Positions 46,549 through 64,000 of a stretch of DNA of 64,000 nucleotides are shown in pieces. Numbering within the stretch: position 1 is the stretch's first letter; every line of letters starts with the position of its first letter. The translations under genes and the position numbers were made by a program. The stretch lies in assembly GCA_036768485.1 (NCBI GenBank), contig JAVLUZ010000164.1, positions 1 through 64,000 on the forward strand, read 5' to 3'. The DNA is from Mermis nigrescens (taxonomy: Eukaryota > Nematoda > Enoplea > Mermithida > Mermithidae). Below the pieces are notes generated by a model that did no database searches, had not been told where the DNA came from, and saw only the letters and a program-made list of their open reading frames with translations.

Positions 46549-46819
46549 TTGGGACTAGCTTATAACAATTATGTACCCACTTCCATAGAATAGAAAGAAA
46601 TTTATATGCCGTTTTTATGATGACATATGTATGTACTAGCTAGAGAGTGACTGCAACATATACATACATACATGGTTTAGCACACCAGCAAAGTGCATTA
46701 ACTGCACGCAACATGAGTACCAGTACACAATTACATAATTTTTGGCGACACACGCATAAATAAGCCCCGTGTGCCCCTTCATCATGTTGGATTCTTGCGA
46801 TTATCGGGAGAAATAGAAA

Positions 46820-47125
46820 CGCGTTCTATCTCCCCGATTCTGGTCGGCGATTCTGCCGATTCAAATCGGGCAAATCGGCGACATCGCCGATTTTTGTTAC
46901 GATTTTCTCGATTCTCCCGATTTTTCGGCAAAATCGGGAGAATCGCCGACTAAAATCGGGAAAATAGCAGCCAAAAATCGGCGATGTCGCCGATTTTGCC
47001 GATTGCAGTCGGCGATTTTCCCGAGCCGATTGGTCGGGTAAATCGGCAACGTCGGCGATCCTCCCGATTGCCACTTGTGAATCAGCTACGATTAATAGGA
47101 TTTCTGCGATGTCGCCGATTGTTAC
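46820..47125. repeat. CGGCGATTT subterminal array (right)
   Basis: Mirror of the left array with repeated ATCGGCGA and TCGCCGAT words up to the right terminus. Confidence 0.8.
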
Positions 47126-47639
47126 TTCTGAATAGGGCTTTAGACAACAGATTCATAACGTCTAAATCAAAGTGTACAAGGGCAGTAGCTGAATAACTGG
47201 CGGTCTGGGCGCTGTTAAACCGGCAAAAATCCAAAAAAAACATGCGGCAAAAAATTCAATTCTGGGCGTGTCTCGAATGAAGGGGTCTACCAAATTCTCG
47301 GAGGTCCAGGCCCCTAACCCCTCCCACTACGCCCTCATGTGTTTGCAATCAGAGAGGTACGTAACGAGTGATATCAAAAAATTTTCCCACGCCACCTGCA
47401 GAGGCTAGCGAAATACCGAAAAAAACGTGTACCATAGTAGCATGAATTTTAGTCAGAAGCATGCATTATTGCTCAATTTTTAATAATGTAACATTTTATA
47501 CCATATACGTCTTACCTACTTTTTCTATTAATTTTTCGATTTGTTATTTGAACAACCTGCGTTATACGGAAAATGATTTATCAAGTCCTGCTATCGTTGC
47601 CTGGAAGTAGCACAAGAATTCTGGGTGCTTAACCCTGAA

Positions 47640-48245
47640 AATTGTTTAAAACGCCAATCTTGGGCTTAAAAACCATCTTTGCACTTGAAAAATACTGTTT
47701 TTTGACGTTTCAAACGGTGTGACCGTCCTTTCTCTCGAAAATTAAAACTGAAAAAATCAAACAAAATTTTGAATAATTGAGCTAATTGAGCAATCAAACA
47801 TTTGGTACATGGTGCGAAGCACCAAAATTTTTACACTTCAAGCCAAATTCCGTCAAAATCGATTAAAACAGCACTGTCTAAAAAATCGACTATTCTGTGA
47901 GTCGGCAGCCATTTTACCATTTTGTGGAGGTCGCAACAAACAAACACATGAATGAAGGGAGGGCTTGGGTTGGGACCCCCAGAATGAAAAATGGGAAATT
48001 TTTTAGGGAAAATGAGACAAAATTAAAGCCAAAACTAGGTGAAAACTGAAAATTTTCTTCAAATATGTTTGAATTTGACCAGAAAATGTGGAACAACATG
48101 GTTTAATGATACTTTAGCATTTATACAAGTTCGTGAGGTCATTTTAGCCCAGAAAATCTCAATATCCGACCCCCCTGGACCCGTTGACCCTTCAGATCGG
48201 TCGTGCAGTGCTCGACAGCACTAAGTTGCCATTCTTGGGGGTCAA
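47640..48245 (-). repeat. Dispersed repeats (families E and C) upstream of the SLC22 gene
   Basis: 47640-47940 (TTTTTTGACG, GGTGCGAAGCACC, GGCAGCCATTTT) matches 59995-60300. 47945-48240 is a reverse family C copy (CCCCCAGAATGAAAAATGGG, AGATCGGTCGTGCAG). Non-coding. Confidence 0.6.
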
Positions 48246-48890
48246 CCCCCCACCCCAGAACAAGTATGGATGCCTCTCCCAATCGGTTTTTCCAGTCTCT
48301 AATTTCAACGCGTCGGGCTTCTATTGTCGTCGCGCTCGTGAATACGCCATTGCTTCAATCCGCTGTTGTTACGACAAGTATGTCCGTGCCATTCAAAGAT
48401 GCCCAAAATTCGAAAAAAGCCAGTGAAGCGAGTAAATTAATTTTCATTAGCGTACTCAATAAAAATCCTTTTGTAACTCGATTCGCCCTGCTGGTAAAAC
48501 AAAAAACATTAACGATTTTTTGATGACGCATAAATGTACAGCTTTAGGAAAACTGCGACCTATTTGGGCACGGTAAAACAATTTTAAAAAATTCAAGTGC
48601 GTCTGAAAACTATAAAATATAAGCATAAACGTGAAGACAAACATTTTATTATACGCTCGTTTTGGCAACTCGGCGCAAAGTTGCCATAGCATCATCGGGC
48701 ATTAGGTCTTTCCGGAGTTTTTTGTATTTTGCTTCGAATATCATTAATCATCGTCCTGCCTGAAGGTACACAGAAATTGATAGCTAAGCAATTTATGACG
48801 TCATCTTTTAAACGATAAACAAAGTGCAGAAATATGTAAGAGCAGTCTATCGACCGTTTTCGTTAAACTCTTAGTATTGGTTGTCAAAAA

Positions 48891-58075
<9,185 letters not shown>

Positions 58076-58239
58076 TACCTCAAATACGGAGTCCATCAAT
58101 GAAAATAATCTTATTTTAAATGTTATCCAGCCGAATGATAGTAACGCATAAATGATGTGATTTCGTACGATTAGGAAAATTTGCGCCATAAATGAACTAT
58201 TTCTGGAATTCGTATATGTACCATAGGTGGGGCGTATGT

Positions 58240-58345
58240 ACTATAGTTTATTAGCATTTGTGGGGTATTTTGGTTTCTGGGGGTGTTCGAACTCCTGGGG
58301 GGTGCATATCCCCTTCCCTAACCCCCCTCCCAGGCCCGCAATAAT
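58240..58345 (-). repeat. Dispersed repeat family D, reverse fragment
   Basis: CCCCTCCCAGG, GGGGTGCATATCCCC and GGGGTATTTTGGTTTCTGGG match the reverse of 49135-49240 and 63674-63760. Confidence 0.65.
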
Positions 58346-58589
58346 GGATGTAGGTAATTGTTGGTAATCTGTCTTATGTTTTACATTCAAGATGCTCGAA
58401 GACACCGGAACTTTAAGAAATTTGGTCGCGCTTAGTAAAACGGGCACCTTCCTATACCTGCTTTATTACAGTTTCATTCTATTGAATTAAATTCGATTTC
58501 TTTAAAATTCTTCTTGCTCGTTAAATAGTTATTACAGTATAAGGCCACGTGATATGTGCCAAAATTTCATGTGGATGGTAGAGTTGAGT

Positions 58590-59060
58590 CGAGACCATAG
58601 TTGCACAGCATGGCTGGGGGAGGGGAAGCTCAGCCGGTCTTGGTGGGGGTCGAAAATTGGGCTTTTTCGGGCTAAAATGACCTCAAAAACTGGTATAAGC
58701 GCTAAGATAGCGTTAAAACTACATTATTACACAGTTTCTAGTCAATTCGAAGCACTTTTGAAGAAAATTTTCAATTTCCATACGTTTTTGGCCTCAATTT
58801 CACCTTATGGTCAGCAGAAAATTTTCCATTCTTTCCACGCTGGGGGGGGGTCAGGATCCCCAACCCCCTTTCCCTATGAGCATGTCTCGTCGAGAACAGA
58901 CATGCACTGGAGGGTTTGGAGGGTGTGGACCTCTAGAATGAAAAAATGGAAAATTTTGTGGGGAAAGTGAGGCAAATTGAAGGCCAAAAAACGGATGAAA
59001 AGTAAAAGTTTCCTCCAAAAGTGCTTGAAATCGACCAAATCTCCGCAGGGACCCAAAGGT
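58590..59060. repeat. Head-to-head pair of family C repeats
   Basis: 58590-58870 is a forward copy (GCATGGCTGGGGGAGGGG, AAAATGACCTCAAAAACTGG, GCTAAGATAGCG). 58895-59060 is a reverse partial copy (GGAAAATTTTGTGGGGAAAG, AATTGAAGGCC). Together they form an inverted pair with a short centre. Confidence 0.7.
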
Positions 59061-60478
59061 AAACTACTAATAAGACTGTGCTGCTTTTAAGAGATTAAGA
59101 AGGATTCATCGCACATTTTTTATTCAAATTAATTTAGTCCATTTAGGAAAGTACAATAATTTTTAGGGAAAAGTACCCATACTTTACAGGCAGAAACAAA
59201 TACGAACTTATCAAAAAATACTGACTGAAAGGAGTGCTTAATTATAAAATGCCGGTAATAGCCTAATTCCACGGTAACTACGGCCTATTTCAAGTTGACT
59301 GGCATGGATTTTTTATGAAATGTTTTCCAAACTTACTTTAGTACTAAAATCTTTTGAAATGCTCAAAACTATAAATTGACGCGTAAATGAGCAGCGCCTG
59401 ATTCTGAGGTCTGTACGGGTCAAAATCGCGGAAAAGGTCACTGAAAATTTCATGTTCAGGGGAACCGCTGGATTGTCAGCGGAGTGTTTGGAATCATGGG
59501 ATCTAATGCCTACGCCCGTCCCGTTTTACGAGTTTATATGGTGCCAAGTGTAATGTATGACTGGTTAGGTGCGTAATGATTTTATTGCGCAAAGTTTATG
59601 GGCTCGCACTAGCGCAAATGTACATAAACGGACAATGAATCAACAAAAAGTCACTTCTCACGAACATATAATTATCCATTCAAGAGGGGTATGGAGGTGC
59701 CCACCCAAAGTTTGTCGTCAACCCTTCCCCGCAATGCCAAAACTTTTTGATCCTCTTACCGATTTCCAGCGAAAACTTTCTTTTTTTGGCCATTTCTAGG
59801 AATTTTTTACAAAATTTTTGGCCCGACAATTGGAAATAATTTACTACACCTCCAAAATATGTCTGAGGACCTCGCTCTAATCCCGAGCCGTTACATGTGT
59901 CCAAGTCGACAGGAACCACAAAAGAACGGTGGTGTCTGGGAGTCTCGACCATACATGTACAGCATGGGAATTCTATGTGGGGCTGGGTCAAGCCCAAAAC
60001 ATTTTTAACAAAGTGCCTTTTCTGAACTAAAAACGCTAGATGCGCGTCAAAAAAATTGTTTTTTGACGTGTGGGACAATGCTCCTTCTTCCTAGAACATA
60101 AAAATTTACAAAAATTCAAATAAAATCTGAGAATCGAGATAATTGAACAAAATATATTTAAAAATGTATAAATGGCGCGAAGCGCCGAAAATTTGAAACT
60201 TTTGAGCTACAATGAGCTAAAAACGCTTGAAAAGGGTATGCTTTTACCATTTTTACAAAAACGTTGACAATTCTTGGAGGTTCGCAGCCATTTTGCGGAG
60301 TCAGTTCCCGCTTGGTCAAACCCATCCCCGAGAAAAAGTATGGAATCGACCCTTAGAATCTCACGTATGTACCTCTCCTCATAATCGATAGACCCCCAAC
60401 TTCTGGTAATTTTTAGCGCTTTTGCCTCTTCGGATCCCCAGAATTTTGTCGCTGCTCATGCACGGGAGGGGCCGTTTA
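59061..60478. other. Region between the two convergent SLC22 genes
   Basis: 59995-60300 matches the family E repeat at 47640-47940 (GGCGCGAAGCGCC, GCAGCCATTTTGCGG). 59690-59980 shows G/C-rich dispersed repeat words. No gene seen. Confidence 0.45.
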
Positions 60479-60749
60479 TCAAACACGGTTATCAGTTACA
60501 ATAGAAGTCCCATTCGACGAGGTACTTGTAATATTGCTTTCGCTGGTCGACGCGTTTTTATTGTTCGACGGAAAAACGTGAAATAAATTTAGCTTGAAAG
60601 TGGCGCAACTGACGTCTCCTATACTTTCAGCCTCCTCAATGGTATCTGGCAATAACTGATCTTTGGTTTCGGGTAGAAAAAGGACGAATAAACCACTAGC
60701 GAATGTCAAAGATCCCATTAGCACCATAGGCAACGGTTCCCAATGGATC
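60479..60749 (-). CDS. Last exon of a second SLC22 gene (partial)
   Basis: Minus-strand exon after a CTCTAG acceptor, beginning with the same split-codon phase as exon 6 of the plus-strand gene. Encodes IHWEPLPMVLMGSLTFASGL, then LFVLFLPETKDQLLPDTIEE, and a tail rich in Asn, Ser and Thr, ending in a TGA. It is closely similar to the plus-strand exon through TM12 and differs in the tail. No upstream exon was found between 60750 and 64000, so its other exons lie beyond the window, in or past the gap, or are lost. The two genes converge tail to tail. Confidence 0.85.
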
Positions 60750-61076
60750 CTAGAGGAATGAGCTGAAGTAGGTTACTTCGTTGTTTCGATTTCCACTAGT
60801 CGAAATGAATGAATAATTTAAAGAAAATTAAAATAAAACAAAAAAATCAAAATTTGCTCTGCAAATCGTTTAAAATTGCAATAAATAGAATTTTGGTACT
60901 GTCTCAGCTCTATATAGTTAGATGTTTGACTAAGCATCGGTTGTACTTTCGATTAGGAATCCGATTTCTCGTATCGATTTTTGAACAAATATATAAACCA
61001 AGACTTAGCTTTGGCTTGATGAATCTAATAGTAGACTAGCGAAAGGAGCGCTTCGCTGCCTATCTCGCTAGATCAA

Positions 61077-61176
61077 NNNNNNNNNNNNNNNNNNNNNNNN
61101 NNNNNNNNNNNNNNNNNNNNNNNNNNNNNNNNNNNNNNNNNNNNNNNNNNNNNNNNNNNNNNNNNNNNNNNNNNNN
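61077..61176. other. Assembly gap (100 N)
   Basis: Exactly 100 undetermined bases, the conventional placeholder for a gap of unknown size. The order and distance of sequence on either side are not assured. Confidence 0.99.
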
Positions 61177-61930
61177 TCAATTTTTCGAACATCAATACTC
61201 AGTTGTCCATATGCCGCATTATAAATGTCCCAAAATTTGTCCCATGTTATAACGTTACACAAAAACTTTACACCTTCTTTACACAGTCAGTTTTGAGTTT
61301 CAAGAAAAACAAAAAAACACAAGCAGCGAATTTTTTTATTATCTTTCTTTTAAAAAAAACCGCACCTTCCAGAAGTGTAGCTGCAGGGGGTGCACAGGTG
61401 TTAGGGGTACCCAAGTATATTATAGGTACGCGCTAACAATAAACCGCCTCTAAATTCGAAAATATTACTTTTTGAAAAAAATTAAAAAAAAGTCGTCCCT
61501 AGATTTTTTGACCGTCTACCTTTTGAGACCAATCAGACTGCATAGAATGTAAAACTGAGTTAGATATGCTCTTGCACACGAAAACTGTAAAAACCGTCTA
61601 GTTTACACTCCTGTGCAACAATCAATTAGTGTGAAGAAATTTTAAGACCAGATTCGTAACCTACTAATTAGGGAAAACATTTTTAAAAAAAAATTGGCCC
61701 TCCGCAAATTATTTGAATTTTTGGTGTAAACTTTACACACTCACGACGCACTCGGTATTGAGTGTAAACAAGAAAAAAATGGGGGCACTAAGTTTTTTTA
61801 TTATCTACCTTTTAAAAAAAACCGCACCTCTCAGATAAGTGCCGTTATAGCTGTGAGGGGGGACAGAAATTTCGCACTCGCTGTGAAGAACATATAAGAA
61901 AAAAGGGTGGCCAAGTATATTATGGTGGCG
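61177..61930 (+). repeat. Two B-family tails in tandem
   Basis: 61177-61437 closely matches 33095-33360 of copy B2 up to the terminal word TATTATAGGTACGCGCTAAC. 61440-61945 is a second tail (ACCGCACCTCTCAGATAAGTG, GTTATAGCTGTGAGGGG) ending in a hairpin GGCGCTATCGCGCTACC. Confidence 0.7.
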
Positions 61931-62029
61931 CTATCGCGCTACCTATGATGTATATATTGAAAGAGAGGTTTGATTTTATAAGGAGCTTAGTCGCTTTAGT
62001 GATTAATATTTTTTGATGGCACTCTTTTT

Positions 62030-62217
62030 TTCGGAGGTGGCAGAATATACTTCGATTTTTTGCGTCTTTCAGCAGAAGTCTAACTTTTAGTAGATTCTTA
62101 GAAGTTTCACAGACATACCAAGGTAACTTTTCCCCAGTCCCCCTTTTATATCCTTAATGACGCGTTATTTCAAGTAAATTCGTTCTTTTTGTTCAAATGG
62201 AGCGTTTATCTTTGCTA
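62030..62217 (+). repeat. A-family right arm
   Basis: Starts GGTGGCAGAATATACTTCG and ends ATCTTTGCTAG. Followed directly by B sequence, as at A2 and A3. Confidence 0.65.
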
Positions 62218-63668
62218 GCACCTTGATTTTAATTAGCAAGTTTTGAGTAAACCAGTCAGTAAACGCGTACTGTAACATGCGGCAATAATGACAGCACTTG
62301 AACAACGTCGAGAACAAGATTGTTTTAAACTTTAGCATTATCTTTTTTAAGCAAGACAACCTTACCTCATTGAAAGATATCGAATTTTTTCAGTCTTAAC
62401 TTTACTGACTACTGGGCGTAAAGGACACTGACACTCAAATTCATAATTCTGATGTTAGAGAGAATGTTTTGAAAAAATAAGCTTCTGTAACGCTCTAGAA
62501 CAATTTAATTTTTAGTGTACACCTTGCAGAAGTATTGGGTGTAAAGAAAACGCACTGTTAGATTCGTAATTTTGAAAGAACAAGCTTCTGTAACGCTGAG
62601 AAACTAAAGCTAATTCTCAGTGTAAGCTTTACACAACTACTAGGTTTACAGAAATTTTACAGTCAGATTTGTCATCCATGATGATGTCGGTAACATTTTG
62701 ATAAAAAATATTAAGCTCTTGCAAAGCTCAGCAACTAAGGTCAATTTTCTTTGTAAACTTTATACAGCTACTGAGTTAAAGAAATATACAGTCAGATTCA
62801 TAGTCCTGACGTAACGGAGGACATTTTGAAAAAAATCACGTTTTGCAATGTTCTTTAAATAGAATAAAATTTTAGTGTTAACTTCATACCACTGCGTTAA
62901 GTGAATAGCGTAAACTTTACACAAGTATTATGTTTAGAGGAAAATTACAGTCATGTTAGTAATTCTGACGCTACATACATTATTTCTAAAAATTAAGTCG
63001 CTACGCTCTGGAATTACATTTAATTTTTAGTGTAAAATTTACACAACTGCTGAATGTAAAAAAACACTGTCAGATTCGTTATTCTAGCGTTACGAAGAAC
63101 ATTTTATAGGAAATTCACGTTTTATAATGCTCTAGGAGTGAAATTAATTTTTAGTGTAAATTATACACCTCTATAATAACTGAATAGTGGATACTTTACA
63201 GAAGTATTGGGTGTAGAGGAAACTAAGAGTCAGATTCGTAGTCCTGACTTTAAGGAGAACATTTTGAAAGAAATTTAATATTTGTGACGCTCTTGAAGTT
63301 AACTGATTTTTCAGTGTAAACTTTATACCTCTACGATAACTCGATAAAAGCGCCTTCGTGCATGTGTGTGTCTCGATGTTTAGTACATTTTTATCATTAT
63401 GATCATGTTTTAATTCATATCGGTAGAAGTTGACAGATAAAAAGCTGACAAAAACATTTTCTTCCACGCCTAACTTGGAACTGTACACCTGTGAAACTTA
63501 TTCAGTTTTAAGTGTAAAGCAAAGTGACCCAGTGCGATCTGTAAACACTGATATGCGCCTTATTCGTAAAATAGTTCGCATTATCCATTTTATAATCTGA
63601 GTATTTAATAGACAAAAAACGGTAAAAAACATGTTTTTTATCCCAGACTTTAAACTGACACCACTATA
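62218..63668 (+). repeat. B-family repeat body, forward copy B4 with tandem ~105-160-bp units
   Basis: Starts with TTTTAATTAGCAAG, CATGCGGCAATAATGACAG and AAGCAAGACAACCTTA. The word CAGATTCGTA (with variants) recurs at about 62559, 62664, 62793, 62951, 63071 and 63232, each unit also having an AACATTTT(G)A and a TTTTTAGTGTAAA(A/C)TTTACAC box. Confidence 0.75.
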
Positions 63669-63673
63669 CAAAA

Positions 63674-64000
63674 CCACACATGGGCGTGGGGAGGGTTTGG
63701 GGTATGCACTCCTCCAGAAGTTGGAATACCCTCAGAAATCTAAATACCCCCAGAATTTAGTTTTTGAGAATTTTATGCTTTTTTAGCAATTTTTTGATGC
63801 CATTAGATAGTGCTCGATGAGAAACGTCGAAAAATAATGTTTTTTCGCCATACGACCACACATGGGCGTGGGTGGGGGGTTGGGGGTATGCATCCCCCAG
63901 AAGTTGAAATAACCCCCCAGAAATCAAAATACCCCCAGAAAAATTTTTTTTTGCTTTTTTAGCAATTTTTTGATGCCATTGGATAGTGCTTGATGAGAAA
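63674..64000 (+). repeat. Direct tandem of family D repeat, 182-bp period
   Basis: CCACACATGGGCGTGGG begins at 63674 and 63856, each followed by TATGCA(C/T)(T/C)CC.CCAGAAGTTG, CCCCAGAAAT and GCAATTTTTTGATGCCATT. The second unit runs off the window. Confidence 0.85.

Larger units (their letters stand above)
45621..47139. mobile_element. Internally deleted PIF/Harbinger element
   Basis: Termini AGTCCTATTCAGAAGTAA and, inward from the right, AGCCCTATTCAGAAGTAA form a near-perfect inverted repeat of about 38 bp, flanked by TAA (45618-45620) and TTA (47140-47142), consistent with the TWA target preference of this superfamily. Subterminal regions at both ends (45640-45960, 46820-47125) are dense in AATCGGCGA/TCGCCGATT words. 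The interior has a transposase start on the plus strand and a MADF start on the minus strand, fused tail-to-tail by a deletion. PIF/Harbinger elements normally carry exactly these two gene types. Confidence 0.85.

Overview
This window looks like a gene-poor, AT-rich piece of an animal nuclear genome, probably an arthropod or another invertebrate. Genes carry spliceosomal introns with GT/AG borders and matching phases. The recognisable genes are an SLC22-type transporter, a FkbM/Star-like methyltransferase and a TBP-like gene. Most of the sequence is mobile or tandemly repeated DNA. The species cannot be fixed from the sequence alone. One 100-N scaffold gap lies at 61077-61176.

Region 1 (1-12071) is a three-level nest of transposons. 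Remnants of a Polinton/Maverick-type element (packaging ATPase and integrase C-terminus, minus strand) lie on the left. A 10.7-kb Ty3/Gypsy-like LTR element (1353-12071, minus strand) is inserted beside them. A 1.67-kb piggyBac-like element (3632-5297) is inserted inside its pol gene. The LTR element has an unusual layout: an envelope-like glycoprotein reading frame lies between gag and pol, and pol begins with two retropepsin-like domains in tandem. It is decayed by in-frame stops, frameshifts and a lost integrase aspartate.

Region 2 (12072-33400) holds a two-exon FkbM methyltransferase gene on the minus strand (exons 29396-29117 and 14647-14001; joining phases match). Its 14.5-kb intron is filled with repeats: a 48-bp tandem array, an inverted-repeat MITE, a 115-bp satellite split by a 3.65-kb hAT-like element, a GC-rich foldback inside that element, a tRNA-derived sequence, and copies of a composite repeat family called A-B here. 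Part A is a MITE with ~190-bp inverted arms. Part B is a long body rich in palindromic GTGTAAACTTTACAC-like boxes.

Region 3 (33400-47140) contains more tandem arrays, a degenerate TBP-like half gene (36084-36341, minus), a better preserved TBP-like reading frame (38227-38661, plus) lying between ~390-bp inverted repeats, more A-B copies, and an internally deleted PIF/Harbinger element (45621-47139) with transposase and MADF remnants.

Region 4 (47140-61076) carries the best gene: a six-exon SLC22 organic ion transporter (48891-58075, plus), with all phases consistent and a 587-residue product. Its introns contain dispersed repeats and an (AAAT)n microsatellite. The last exon of a paralogue faces it on the opposite strand (60479-60749).

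Region 5 (61077-64000) is the gap, then A-B family fragments and a direct tandem of a G-rich dispersed repeat.
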